Shown: positions 41,001-49,387 of the stretch, one piece after another
Layout: every line of letters begins with the position of its first letter
Numbering within the stretch: the stretch's first letter is position 1
From: Vibrio sinensis
GTDB lineage: Bacteria; Pseudomonadota; Gammaproteobacteria; Enterobacterales; Vibrionaceae
NCBI RefSeq assembly: GCF_003605645.1
Contig: NZ_QVMU01000030.1
Span: forward strand, 1 to 52,733
Length of the DNA: 52,733 nucleotides
Direction of reading: 5' to 3'
Position numbers and translations under genes: made by a program
The notes under the pieces: generated by a model
Told to the model about the DNA's origin: nothing
What the model saw: only the letters and a program-made list of their open reading frames with translations
Databases searched by the model: none

Positions 41001-41685
41001 TACAAGTAAAATCACCACCATCTGGATTCGATGCGTTTAGATATACACGAGTTCCGTATAGTGAAGAATTGAATTGTAAGGCTTGATCTAAAGGGAGTGT
41101 TAGAAGCTCATCTAAGCTCATCAGGTTGAGATCTACTTTTGTTAGCGTACATTCTCTAATGTAATTAGAAACTGAGCGACGAACATCAACATATCCACCA
41201 CCTTGCTCTTGGTTTAGGGCTGTAAAAATAGCGCTATCGTACACACCGCGTCTTACATCATTCAGTAGCTTGAGTGTTTCAGAAAAGTGAGTTTCAGTAA
41301 CATTGGGTACGATAATGCCGTAACCAGTCTCAAATAATTTTGTTAGGGTGTAGCCAACATTCGATATAACACCTCCGGCAAAGCCTATGCCAATCGGCAC
41401 GTTTGCCACAGGACGAACTTGCCCGGTGTAAGCATCTTCAATCTTGACTAATGAAGTCGGTACGAAGAAGCAGGCGTATAGTAGCCACCCCATAAAAATT
41501 TGCTGAATATTGATCTGTTTTGCCCCTTGGAAAACAGATTGAACGGTTATCATCACTACACCAATAAGCAACCCAACACTGACCATCTTGGTGAAGTCAT
41601 TGGTCCCCGTGATCATGGCTACAGCAATTAATATCTGCTCAAGAAATGCTGAGTCGCCAATGGAGTAAATAGTAAATTCAGGCAT
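38047..41685 (-). CDS. traG: Conjugative mating-pair stabilisation protein TraG
   Basis: Protein of 1212 aa, F-type TraG. It opens MPEFTIYSIGDSAFLEQIL and has N-terminal membrane segments (about 30-65, 340-400 and 430-455) typical of the TraG_N region, then a long Gln/Ser/Ala-rich periplasmic C-terminal domain with coiled-coil helices. F TraG is 938 aa; SXT/IncC forms are longer, close to this one. It links pilus biogenesis to mating-pair stabilisation and is the usual target of entry exclusion. Last gene of traF-traH-traG. Confidence 0.93.
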   Translation of the reverse strand: MPEFTIYSIGDSAFLEQILIAVAMITGTNDFTKMVSVGLLIGVVMITVQSVFQGAKQINIQQIFMGWLLYACFFVPTSLVKIEDAYTGQVRPVANVPIGIGFAGGVISNVGYTLTKLFETGYGIIVPNVTETHFSETLKLLNDVRRGVYDSAIFTALNQEQGGGYVDVRRSVSNYIRECTLTKVDLNLMSLDELLTLPLDQALQFNSSLYGTRVYLNASNPDGGDFTCSEAWSTAEGVGIVGALNNLSGSNVNNALNNLLGVDPTYTGVNALTKIADSLQAVGAISTSAVEYTKVALLEPLYYEAAAGRYQDLQDYGSALMINQAIQQRNTQWAAEQSMFMSVVRPMLTFFEGFVYAITPIMGFIIVMGSMGMTLAGKYFQTVLWIQLWMPVLSITNLFIHTAATNEMASLSTPGLNSMYALSSTGDILQNWIATGGMLAAATPIISLFIVTGSTYAFTSLANRVNGSDHVNEKIQSPDALNQGPVMNSQPAYNHNQFSGTMATGAESMISSFSLGSSIGSGVSSARAVQSQKSEAFSDTLGRGFSHGVSQDQAYSRLSSIGRTIGSQNTQQSQLVNQQAKSFMDKFQIDDQHADAVKGAFGMQAVGSLDVKEAAAMMMPLMGTARAAAKRAITGPSKGTGVATIPSQGDGNKGGNDVVDLRADAIGKTESTTSDTSTWSASDVSQFMKNVSWGKTDSQALTNQLAHGINRQGGESFKQSWGDNLSQNLSKSAQELVSATNAYTTMDQLQNSMGSMTNSDFKTLGGEVARSPEAMDYLNQHFQNAPDSVRKEAANLEQRYRGYGMDPSVAKAAARLTAMTNTNNYQPGQQVGGFQAAVSAINLATGRNSGFESDPLQYSGLTPPTVPENLGQTVGSNVGSGPVLPSNFRENTISTSGTAPVTETPPTPPVTPVTSEHDANLQQLGSLANQTNRAVSSPEEQKARNNMLNALPDMSWSASTWGAVDNTGDWLARRAEQVGGAAVAGGQATASDFSNAMDQLRTMTPEQRDQFIEATQRGDDYISEEYGFGGEMAVAAAKLGRNVIGAAASGYNAAKEWLTGESDLSEAAKGMSLEQRGAFYAAAAASAAEAGGSAAANFMEQYGDEFKQTMAELGTSRYGLTNEQAAVYAESFDTNQERMDQAVNNLKMQYAETDANGAAIMNPDGSPVLSKENQEFTDQLVNVLQNAGDAGDRSGSYLTAIRGYNIANKQFE

Positions 41686-41691
41686 GAAGTT

Positions 41692-43131
41692 TTACTCCTT
41701 TGTTCTTGGTGCTTTAGTTAGCGTCGATAACATATATTTTTGCTTTCGAACGTTATTTAGGAGGTTGTTGTACTTTTCGATTTGAGAAGAGAGATCTCCA
41801 TATTGAGCTGTAAGAATTGAGTATTCGGCTCTCATGTTGGCTTGAGATTCACGTAATACTTCCAACGCTTGCTGTTTATAAGGACTATCACTGTTTGATA
41901 TAGCAATAAATGCAGCTCTGAAAAGCTCATTGGTAAATGAATACATCATTGCTAGAGAAATCGCTCCAGACGACTCTGAGGCAAATAGCATTGCAGAGTC
42001 TTTAGATAGAACAGAAAGATTTCGGATGATTGCACCTATACCAACAGGTAAGCTAGCTAAAAAGTTTTGCTCACTAGTTGATAGTGTTCCAGCATTACTA
42101 GCAAACTTGAAAATAATACCTGTAGATGTACTTGAACCAATAAGCATATCTTCAATTTGGCTCTTTATGCCTGTGATGTTGACGGTTTTAACACCGCCAC
42201 CAGTTGCCCCAGCGCTTAGGCAATTTTCAGTATCTGAACCACATGAGTATATTTCAACGTTACTACCAGTGATTAGATCTGAAATTTGGATTTTATTGCC
42301 AGGTAAAGTGGTGATTGGTGTCGTTTTTTCCGTAATACTTGCGTGTGAATCATTAACAATATCACCGATTATTACTGTTCCCGTCACAGACATTATGGCT
42401 TCTAGTAATGTGTTGTCTCCGTATGTGAACCATGCGTTTGCATTATTTTTCTTCAATTGCTTCCAGATGATATTACCAATCATTTTCTTGTACTCATCTG
42501 GGTTGTTTGATTTCAATTGTTCGAGTGGTGTAGAACCGCCTTGCTCTTGCTTAGATGAGAATACATCGTCAAACAGACCCGTTGTGGTAGCTGTAATGGA
42601 AGCGTCAGTTTTGTGTTTAACATCGAATGAAGAGGTAGCGTCATTTACGATACCTTGTGCTAGTTGACAAGAATTACCCAAATATTGGTTTAATTGTTGT
42701 ATTTTCTTTTGGAAGTTTTCTATCCATTTTGCACCATCAGGAAAGACGTTATCCAATGCTAATTGGAATGCATATCCCTTTGCATTTGCAGCTACCGAAC
42801 GCAGCAAAGTGACGATTTGTTCTGCGTTAACAAAGCTCAATGAGCCCCCAAATAGGTCAACACCACCACAACCAGCTTTCCATGATGGAGGTGTGAATGA
42901 CACTAGGTTTTCATTAAATATGCGTGTTTTCGTGGTGTATCGACCACCAGCCAGAACCCCTCGACGCTGTGTTTCAAATACACCTGGTTGAGTGACATTG
43001 CTCATTTCATTGAAAAGGGCGTCCATTTCAGACTTTAAGCCGTTAGCTGTAGATATACTCGGTACTGTCCACAGAACGGATGCTACGCAAATAGCGAGAG
43101 CTTTCTTCCGCAGCTTGTTCTTTCTGAACAT
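41692..43131 (-). CDS. traH: Conjugative pilus assembly protein TraH
   Basis: Protein of 479 aa with signal peptide (LRKKALAICVASVLWTVPSISTA). The N-terminal half contains GGRYTTKTRIFNENLVSFTPP and WKAGCGGVDLFGGSLSFVN, a near-invariant TraH signature, then GNSCQLAQGIV. The C-terminus has the coiled coil QIEKYNNLLNNVRKQK. A periplasmic component of the F-type T4SS, six bases upstream of traG, and its cysteines may be substrates of the DsbA-like and TraF proteins. Confidence 0.95.
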   Translation of the reverse strand: MFRKNKLRKKALAICVASVLWTVPSISTANGLKSEMDALFNEMSNVTQPGVFETQRRGVLAGGRYTTKTRIFNENLVSFTPPSWKAGCGGVDLFGGSLSFVNAEQIVTLLRSVAANAKGYAFQLALDNVFPDGAKWIENFQKKIQQLNQYLGNSCQLAQGIVNDATSSFDVKHKTDASITATTTGLFDDVFSSKQEQGGSTPLEQLKSNNPDEYKKMIGNIIWKQLKKNNANAWFTYGDNTLLEAIMSVTGTVIIGDIVNDSHASITEKTTPITTLPGNKIQISDLITGSNVEIYSCGSDTENCLSAGATGGGVKTVNITGIKSQIEDMLIGSSTSTGIIFKFASNAGTLSTSEQNFLASLPVGIGAIIRNLSVLSKDSAMLFASESSGAISLAMMYSFTNELFRAAFIAISNSDSPYKQQALEVLRESQANMRAEYSILTAQYGDLSSQIEKYNNLLNNVRKQKYMLSTLTKAPRTKE

Positions 43132-43132
43132 C

Positions 43133-44137
43133 TTATTTCTCCTTAATTTTTTCGCGGATGAAGTCCATCAATTGTTCCGGCGGGATATAGTTCCCTTTAT
43201 CATCCGTCATGATTTCTTCTAAGGAAGCCTCACCTGTTTTATCGGTAAGAATTTCCGCAATGTTGTTGTCGGTATTAACCAGTGCTCTTGTTTTGTTGAA
43301 TTCGTCATCACTGATCCAACCTGCTCGGCGAGCAGTAACTAGAATTCGATTGGCTGTATCTGGAAGTGACATTACCCCTTGCCCAACAGGAGCAAAACTC
43401 CCATCTGGTGAAGCTAAGAATAAAGCTGGGTAGGTGACGACACCTAGCTGTTCGGCATGGCCGTTATCTACTTTGAACTCGGGGAAAATGTTTCCTGGGA
43501 AAGGGGTGCCGTCAGAAGATACTGCCACGACAGTAAATCCATATCCTTGCTCAAGCATTTTGACTATTGGAGCCTGTATTTCGCACATTTCGCAGTTTGG
43601 CTGGTAGAAGAAAAATAGACCCACACGACTTGCTACAGTCCCAAGTAATGTCTGCCTTTCCTTCCCAGCCTTACTATCTACTTGCTGAGATGCGAATGTG
43701 GCATAAGGTCTTCTGGACACTTCATCAAGATAAGGATCACCTAAAATAGCCAGTTCATATGCATCTTGCGCTTGTTCTGAACGATCCATTGCGAACCGCT
43801 GCATGTAAGCAAAAGCTTTAGCGTTCTCAATGGTTGGGTTATCCCACCAAGCATCTTTGTATTTAGGTAAGTTCTCTCTAAACCACGCAGCAGAAAAATA
43901 TTCAGGTCCTTCACTCTGGGCCATCTGTTCTTGCTCAGGAGGAGGTGGGGGAGGTTGTACTGCTACTGGCTTAGGTTTAGGTACTTCTTTTTCTTCTGGC
44001 TCGACTTCATAGAAAAACCATCCTTCCGCCTTTCTATCGTAAAAGCCGGGCCTACTGTCTTCTGCTACGGAGATATTTGGCATTGAGGCTATCAATGCCA
44101 GAGCTAAAGTAGCTTTCTTTAAAGTCTTGTTGTTCAT
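43133..44137 (-). CDS. traF: TraF-like thioredoxin-fold pilus assembly protein with active CxxC
   Basis: Starts at ATG 44137 (an ATG at 44149 is possible). Signal peptide, a proline-rich stretch (QPPPPPPEQE), then the TraF body WFRENLPKYKDAWWDNPT and the thioredoxin-like domain FFFYQPNCEMCEIQAP with Cys182 and Cys185 (C-E-M-C). F TraF lacks this pair, whereas SXT-type TraF/TrbB-like forms keep it, so this copy may be redox-active. It assembles the pilus with TraH and TraG; the genes are one to six bases apart. Confidence 0.92.
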   Translation of the reverse strand: MNNKTLKKATLALALIASMPNISVAEDSRPGFYDRKAEGWFFYEVEPEEKEVPKPKPVAVQPPPPPPEQEQMAQSEGPEYFSAAWFRENLPKYKDAWWDNPTIENAKAFAYMQRFAMDRSEQAQDAYELAILGDPYLDEVSRRPYATFASQQVDSKAGKERQTLLGTVASRVGLFFFYQPNCEMCEIQAPIVKMLEQGYGFTVVAVSSDGTPFPGNIFPEFKVDNGHAEQLGVVTYPALFLASPDGSFAPVGQGVMSLPDTANRILVTARRAGWISDDEFNKTRALVNTDNNIAEILTDKTGEASLEEIMTDDKGNYIPPEQLMDFIREKIKEK

Positions 44138-44206
44138 GTCACCACACATATTTTCCCATTCAGGCATATGGTAACGGGGGGGAGGATTAAGGAATGCATC
44201 TGAAAC

Positions 44207-44232
44207 CTCCCATTTAGGGCAATTAGGGGAGG
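44207..44232 (-). promoter_or_regulatory. Putative activator box (site 4), before traF
   Basis: CTCCC-ATTTA-GGGCAATTA-GGGGAGG, 70 bp before the traF start on the minus strand. The expected position for SetCD/AcaCD-type activation of traFHG. Confidence 0.55.
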
Positions 44233-44256
44233 TTTTATTGTTGTATTTTTGGTCGA

Positions 44257-45771
44257 TTAGGCTGTTTTTATGTGTTCTGACTGATTGTTAGTTGCTTCTT
44301 CCTGCTGAATCTTTTCAAGTTGACGCTTATGGGTGATGTTCCTGATCACCATTTCCACTGAAGCGTTAAGCGCAAGTGCTCGCATGGCTCTCGTGCTTGC
44401 AACGTACAGTAGGTTGATCTCATCATCCCGTGCATCAGGTTCTAGCTCGGGGTCCAAAACGTCAGGGAAGTCATCAAATAGTTGGACATAATCCCACTCC
44501 AGTCCCTTTGCTCTATGGCTGGTAGACACAGTGACATTTGCAACCAATTCGTCTTTTACGGTGTTAAGGCGTAATATCGCAAGATGTTCAGGAAGATCTT
44601 CGTAGGCTTCGATAATTGCCATCGCTCTAAACATCTCGTTGTCTTGAGTCGCACGAGCTATCTCGGTGAACTCTTGATAGTCCTCATAATCATTAAGTAT
44701 CTGCTTGTTTTTGACACGTTCTCTTTCTTCTCGTGAGAACCAAAAGATATCTTCCAGATAGTCGATTTGGTAAGAATCTATACCACCAGCCCAAAAAACT
44801 TTATGTCCCGCGCCTGTGTAGCCCAAAGCAGTTTGAATAACTCCCATTACCGTGCGGTGTAACACAGCATGATGTCCGATATTTTGAGGTAGCATCATAA
44901 GAACCTGATCTTTAGCTCCGCGCCCAATTACCGGCTTGGTCTCTCCTTTAAGTTCGAGAAGGGCATTGGCAACCATCGCTACATTAGGTCCAAATCGGAA
45001 ACTATGTGTGAGGTAGAGTTGATCTGCGTTCGAGAAGCGGGGGTTATTCATCGCATCATTTGCACCTCTGAAACGATAGATTTGCTGGTGGACGTCTCCA
45101 ACAAGAATAGTCCTTGAGCGCTGCCTAATTACAATGTCACTAGTTACTGGGTTTGCGTCCTGTGCTTCATCAAAGAGGATTACCTGGTATCTCAATGATA
45201 GATTGGGGTGAGATAATTGGTACAGCTTTAAGTATCCATCATGAACCATAGGGAAAGGATCTTGAGGCTCACACATTCTCTTCCAAATATCTTCTGCACT
45301 TTGAACGACTTCTATTACGTATCTCTCTTGCTTTGTTGTTAGTAGTAAGCCAGTATCAGCTCTTTCGAAATGGTCATATAGAATCTGGTCATCTGCGCTG
45401 CACATAAATGCATTTAGCGTATCCAGGCAGTCTCTTGCAAGAGTCCAATTTTTAGTGTTCAACGCTTGTGCTATATCGGTAAGGCGAATGTTCCCCACTA
45501 ATTTGTGCGCAAACATACGTCCAACAGATGCGAATGCTAGTTGATGAGAGGTTTTGCACGTAACATTTCGGGGAAACTTTTCCGCTGCTTCATCTCTTAT
45601 CGCTCGGTTGTACGCGATATACAGCATTCTTAGCCGAGGGTTAGCAAGAGCATATTTGATGAGGGTTGTTGTCTTTCCCGTGCCAGCATAGGCCCTAACT
45701 ATCAGTTGGTTTCCTTGATAGTTGGTGATTCGGGCTTGCTCTGGGGTATCAGGTGGTAATGTTTTGTTCAT
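44257..45771 (-). CDS. UvrD/Rep-like superfamily 1 DNA helicase (compact)
   Basis: Protein of 504 aa. Helicase motifs in order: Q-motif TPEQARIT, Walker A AYAGTGKTTT (27-36), Walker B ILFDEAQDANP (near 205), HQQIYRFRGA, then SHRAKGLEWDYVQLF and NLLYVASTRAMRALAL near the C-terminus. It lacks the large 1B/2B inserts of UvrD and RecB. It probably supports DNA unwinding during transfer, replication or repair, or acts in defence. Minus strand, downstream of two lipoprotein-type genes. Confidence 0.88.
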   Translation of the reverse strand: MNKTLPPDTPEQARITNYQGNQLIVRAYAGTGKTTTLIKYALANPRLRMLYIAYNRAIRDEAAEKFPRNVTCKTSHQLAFASVGRMFAHKLVGNIRLTDIAQALNTKNWTLARDCLDTLNAFMCSADDQILYDHFERADTGLLLTTKQERYVIEVVQSAEDIWKRMCEPQDPFPMVHDGYLKLYQLSHPNLSLRYQVILFDEAQDANPVTSDIVIRQRSRTILVGDVHQQIYRFRGANDAMNNPRFSNADQLYLTHSFRFGPNVAMVANALLELKGETKPVIGRGAKDQVLMMLPQNIGHHAVLHRTVMGVIQTALGYTGAGHKVFWAGGIDSYQIDYLEDIFWFSREERERVKNKQILNDYEDYQEFTEIARATQDNEMFRAMAIIEAYEDLPEHLAILRLNTVKDELVANVTVSTSHRAKGLEWDYVQLFDDFPDVLDPELEPDARDDEINLLYVASTRAMRALALNASVEMVIRNITHKRQLEKIQQEEATNNQSEHIKTA

Positions 45772-45794
45772 CGCGTGTACTTCACTATGGGAAC

Positions 45795-45816
45795 GCCCCG
45801 GAATAAAATCCGGGGC
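45795..45816 (-). terminator. Intercistronic GC-rich hairpin
   Basis: GCCCCGGA / TCCGGGGC stem with a 6-base loop between the 45828 and 44257 genes. There is no T-tract, so it may attenuate or stabilise rather than terminate. Confidence 0.4.
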
Positions 45817-45827
45817 TTACGATGGAA

Positions 45828-46382
45828 TTAGTTGGACGTTTCTTTAAGGTCACGAACTAGCCGCAGATATATATTAGATTGTGCTAACGATGCGAACTCA
45901 GTTCCTTCATTGAAATCAATAACTCGCGCTTTCAACTGAGGGTTAACCTTGCTGTCAGGAGTGTTTGACCAATAAAGTACTTTTGGAGTGCTTTTGAATA
46001 CCTCCAATCTGATCGCAGGAGCTGAGCATGACCTTTCGACAATGGAACCAAGCTCTTTAATGTTGGGTAGTCTCCAGTCAGAGTACCCTAGTAAATTGCT
46101 GCTGTTAGCGTCGTCCACAGCTAGTAACGCATCAGACCAAGTAGGAAATGATTTAAGAGTTCCAATGCAGTTATCGGCACTATATCTTTGCCCCATAGTG
46201 CAAGTGGTCCACATCAAGCCTGTTGCGGCGTCAGTAACTGTGCCGTCTTTATGTACTGTAAATTGCTCTATATTGGTGGTGGGAGCGATAATATCTGGCT
46301 TACAAGTCTGTGCGTAAGTTTGAGTTGATATCCCTACAAGACAAAGAATGCTTGCCGCAACGGTTAGTTTGGACTTCATCAC
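45828..46382 (-). CDS. Exported DUF1566-type (Lcl-like) protein (184 aa)
   Basis: Signal peptide MMKSKLTVAASILCLVGISTQTYA. The mature protein is a single DUF1566/Lcl_C domain with DAATGLMWTTCTMGQRY, YSDWRLPNIKELGSIV and RLVRDL. Its ATG overlaps the stop of the larger gene upstream by four bases, so the two are co-translated and share the domain. A surface or periplasmic role in adhesion or matrix contact is likely. Confidence 0.82.
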   Translation of the reverse strand: MMKSKLTVAASILCLVGISTQTYAQTCKPDIIAPTTNIEQFTVHKDGTVTDAATGLMWTTCTMGQRYSADNCIGTLKSFPTWSDALLAVDDANSSNLLGYSDWRLPNIKELGSIVERSCSAPAIRLEVFKSTPKVLYWSNTPDSKVNPQLKARVIDFNEGTEFASLAQSNIYLRLVRDLKETSN

Positions 46383-48016
46383 TGTTTCCCTCCTCTTGCT
46401 AAACGAATGCTCGCCGAGTTGCTTTGTTTATGACACAACTTAGCTTGTCCATTGCTTGAGTCCATACACCATGCTGTACCTTCACCATTTGAACTCGGGG
46501 TTCCAGACCAAATCGGTGCGCCACCTTCGTAGTTATAGAAATAGTCGGTATCGAGCAGTGTTTGACTGTTTTCATAATTGGCAATAGAACGTAGCTCTTC
46601 AATGGAAGGTAATCGCCAATCTTTATAGCCACAAACGGCTAGCTCGTTGGCCGCACGAATGTAGTCATCGGTACTACATGATGTGACTTTTACATAGCCA
46701 GCGTTATCTGTCGTAGGGAACGCGCATTGTGCCTTATTGTGAACAGGAGCATTACGGTTTTGGAATTCTAGTGAAGCGCCACCAGCACTGCCACCGTCAT
46801 TAGTTCTATCTTTGCTGTACCAGGTGTATAGGTAGTTTTTAGCTTGCCAGTTTTGATGCCAGTGATAGTAAGGGTAAGGAACATAATCCTTTGAGCTTGG
46901 GTTTCTGCTGGCACTCCAAGCATCATTTACTAGGGCTTTGAATTCTGCTTCCGAAAGTGAAGATGGAATATCAGTAATTGCATCACCTTTGTTTTCCCAG
47001 ACGATCCCTGTTCGGTTATCCAAGACACATGACCATGCCGTCGCTGTATGAGGAAGGTGGTTTCCGGAAACGTCTAATTTTGTAAAAGAGAAACCTGCAT
47101 AACCATCTAAGTAGTTTGGTGAGTCAGTATCAGCGCCAAATTCAGCATCTTGCCCAGGAAGATCATTAGGTGCGCCTTGGGCATCGAAGTCATTCCCATT
47201 TACATATCTGGTGACGCCAGTATCGTTTAACACTAAGTCTCCAAGGATAATAACACTGGTCTCAAACTGTTTGCTGAGTGTGGCATTGTTAGCCTCGGTA
47301 AGTTTAATTTTTATTGTTTCACCGCCTTCGGGAACGTCATCTTGAACAATATTTAACTCAAGAAACTGCTCAGTAGTTCCAGCCGGGAAAACAATAGTGC
47401 TGTCACTGATGACACTATAATCTTGGCCGTTAATAGCTAATCCACTGAGTTCGTAACTGACGCTTACATCTTTTCCTGATGAAGTGTTTAGTTGTAGCGG
47501 AATTTTAACGCGACCACTTCCTTCTGATGTGGTTCTGATTTCTGAGGTAAATGATATTTCTGGAGAGGAGTCATCATTGGTGATTGTTACGGTAGCAGTA
47601 TCTCTCTCTATGCTGGAGGCACCAGAAACATCGAAAATTTGAACGGAGAATGTTTCATCATCTTCATCCTTTACATCACCAATGATAGGGATGATCAAAT
47701 CAACCCGAGTAACGCCATCTTGAAGCTCAAATTCTCCAACAGTTTCCAGGTAATCTTGATCTGATAATGCAGTTCCAGGGGTAGTTCGGTATTTACCTTT
47801 AATTACACCATCTTTACCACCGCTACGAGTAACACGCACTTTGGCATCACTGTTACCTGAATTTCCTTCTTTTATCGAGATGTTATCAATTTTAATAGAG
47901 CCAGATTTTGTTCCTGGGTTGGTGTTTGTATTGGAACTACTTCCTCCATCTTCTCCACCGGGACCACATCCGCTTAATGCTGCAATCAAAGCAATTGCCA
48001 ATGCTGAACGTTTCAT
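46379..48016 (-). CDS. Lipoprotein with Calx-beta-like domains and DUF1566 domain (545 aa)
   Basis: Lipobox ALSGCGPGGEDGG at about 14-26. Two Calx-beta-like repeats follow (IKEGNSGNSDAKVRVTRSGG ... DEDDETFSVQIFD, and TSEGSGRVKIPLQL ... EGGETIKIKLTEANN, about 45-260), carrying the acidic calcium-binding loops. The C-terminal DUF1566 domain has RTGIVWENK, DWRLPSIEELRSIANYE and SASIRLARGGK. A Ca-stabilised surface adhesin is the best guess. Two activator-like boxes lie just upstream. Confidence 0.8.
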   Translation of the reverse strand: MKRSALAIALIAALSGCGPGGEDGGSSSNTNTNPGTKSGSIKIDNISIKEGNSGNSDAKVRVTRSGGKDGVIKGKYRTTPGTALSDQDYLETVGEFELQDGVTRVDLIIPIIGDVKDEDDETFSVQIFDVSGASSIERDTATVTITNDDSSPEISFTSEIRTTSEGSGRVKIPLQLNTSSGKDVSVSYELSGLAINGQDYSVISDSTIVFPAGTTEQFLELNIVQDDVPEGGETIKIKLTEANNATLSKQFETSVIILGDLVLNDTGVTRYVNGNDFDAQGAPNDLPGQDAEFGADTDSPNYLDGYAGFSFTKLDVSGNHLPHTATAWSCVLDNRTGIVWENKGDAITDIPSSLSEAEFKALVNDAWSASRNPSSKDYVPYPYYHWHQNWQAKNYLYTWYSKDRTNDGGSAGGASLEFQNRNAPVHNKAQCAFPTTDNAGYVKVTSCSTDDYIRAANELAVCGYKDWRLPSIEELRSIANYENSQTLLDTDYFYNYEGGAPIWSGTPSSNGEGTAWCMDSSNGQAKLCHKQSNSASIRLARGGKQ

Positions 48017-48097
48017 TAATGTATTGCCCTCTTTAATTAGACCTGTTTGAGGTTTCCAGTCTAATAGGGTAGGTGCATAGATTATGACTCTGTATCA

Positions 48098-48117
48098 GCC
48101 CATTTTGGGCAAATACG
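48098..48117 (-). promoter_or_regulatory. Putative activator box (site 5)
   Basis: GCCC-ATTTT-GGGCAAATA, about 80 bp before the 48016 lipoprotein start. Confidence 0.5.
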
Positions 48118-48145
48118 TCGCAAAGGTTAGATACTTCGTGAAATG

Positions 48146-48168
48146 GTCCATTTTGGGCAGTTTGGGAG
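48146..48168 (-). promoter_or_regulatory. Putative activator box (site 6)
   Basis: GTCC-ATTTT-GGGCAGTTTGGGAG, 30 bp beyond site 5, same orientation. Tandem boxes suggest strong activation. Confidence 0.45.
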
Positions 48169-48213
48169 TGGAAAAATGGAGTAACGAAAAGGAAAATCTA
48201 ATCGTCAATTTGG

Positions 48214-48340
48214 TTTCGCGCTGAAAGATGCTCAAATCTCTGACCAGTCCTTCGACTAGACCGCCCTGTGAAAAAGGTGTTTTTATCTAAACCAATATGT
48301 TTCGTGTAAACCGGAGCGATGTTAGGTAATCAGGGCATCC
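48214..48340 (+). ncRNA. Structured mRNA leader, copy 1
   Basis: Shares with 49388-49530 the block starting TTTCGCGCTGAAA, then ATGCTCAA, the stem AGTC/GACT, CTAGACCGCCCTGTGAAA and GGTG, and later GGTAATCAGGGC. GCCCTG (48263-48268) can pair with CAGGGC (48331-48336), competing with a local CCTG/AGG stem. It ends 27 bp before the ATG. Cis-regulatory RNA is inferred from conservation. Confidence 0.6.
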
Positions 48341-48366
48341 TATAAACTCGCTCTATTGGAGTTGAC

Positions 48367-49182
48367 ATGAAAAACCTATCTAATGACGTAACTTTTGCCT
48401 CTAAAGAGGCTGCAAATTCATTTGCTGATAACCTTTCCTCAGTTTTGAAACAAGACCATAGCATCTCGCTCAAACCAATAAAACTGCTTCACGCCACGGC
48501 TAAATGTCTCGGGTATAAAAACTGGAATCACTGGTGTGGCTCTGCATTTAGCTCCAAATCTGATCTCATGTATTTATCAGGTGATAATGGGGATGATGAA
48601 TTCTTTGTTTCTCATGAGGAGCGCACTCCAATTCAGTTCTTAGATGCGTCTTGTATTGATGAAGTTAGAGCTAACGATAGCGAAATAGCTTATTTATGTG
48701 GTAGTAAGGTGCTGTCTACACTAGAAAAAGCTATCGAGTATATGAGGCCGGATGACGAGTACGACTTCCATATCGAAAACTATGGAGGTGTGATCCATTC
48801 ATTTGTTGTTGCCAAGCGTTTTATGATGACTCACGAAGAGATCGCGGAGCGAGCAAAGTTATCCATTTTATCGCAATTAAAGCGTGAACCTGATTCTTAT
48901 GAACTGAAAAAACAATCTCAGCTTGATTATTTTGGGGTCTATGATAACCCTCGTCTTAATACACTTTACTACCGTCTCGATAATGCCATTGGTGCTTTTT
49001 TTAATGAGGAACTGGAGCACAGCATTGGCTTTCACTATTTTTCTCCCGTGGAGCAATTCGCTTACTTTGATAGTGAAGGCAATCATAAGGTAATGGATCG
49101 AGATGAGCTTATGGAATTTTTAAGTTCTATTGAAGGAAACATCCCTGTATTGGCTGGTGTTTACAGACCTCTCTTTGGATAG
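48367..49182 (+). CDS. Glyoxalase-superfamily-like N-terminal motif protein (271 aa)
   Basis: TTGGAG lies before the ATG. The first 55 residues (SLKPIKLLHATAKCLGYKNWNHW) match those of the 49568 protein and resemble the short module annotated as glyoxalase-superfamily in plasmid proteins, which says little about activity. The rest contains EYDFHIENYGGVIHSFVVAK and a helical C-terminus. Both paralogues share the leader, so they are probably controlled alike. Function unknown. Confidence 0.6.
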   Translation: MKNLSNDVTFASKEAANSFADNLSSVLKQDHSISLKPIKLLHATAKCLGYKNWNHWCGSAFSSKSDLMYLSGDNGDDEFFVSHEERTPIQFLDASCIDEVRANDSEIAYLCGSKVLSTLEKAIEYMRPDDEYDFHIENYGGVIHSFVVAKRFMMTHEEIAERAKLSILSQLKREPDSYELKKQSQLDYFGVYDNPRLNTLYYRLDNAIGAFFNEELEHSIGFHYFSPVEQFAYFDSEGNHKVMDRDELMEFLSSIEGNIPVLAGVYRPLFG

Positions 49183-49207
49183 GCTCCACTATCAAATTGC
49201 GTAATTA

Positions 49208-49240
49208 CCAACCATCCGGAAATTCCGGATGGTTGGATTT
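49208..49240 (+). terminator. Terminator after the 48367 gene
   Basis: CCAACCATCCGG / CCGGATGGTTGG, a 12-bp perfect stem with a 5-base loop followed by ATTTTG. Confidence 0.75.
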
Positions 49241-49256
49241 TGAACAGATGGATTTT

Positions 49257-49280
49257 GGTTCCCTCATAGATGAGGGAACC
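49257..49280. other. Perfect 10-bp hairpin
   Basis: GGTTCCCTCA / TGAGGGAACC around a TAGA loop. It follows the terminator and precedes the promoter of the next gene. Confidence 0.5.
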
Positions 49281-49313
49281 AAATTTATGTGCGTGAATGT
49301 ATCAGTTCTCTGC

Positions 49314-49335
49314 CTGATTGCCCTCAACGGGCAGT
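49314..49335 (+). promoter_or_regulatory. Putative activator box (site 7)
   Basis: CCTGATTGCCC-TCAAC-GGGCAG, the only copy pointing plus. An extended -10, TGCTATCAT (49363-49371), follows and would drive leader copy 2. Confidence 0.45.
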
Positions 49336-49387
49336 TCTACAGTGTGTCATTTGATATGTACTTGCTATCATTCTGGGGTCATTACGA

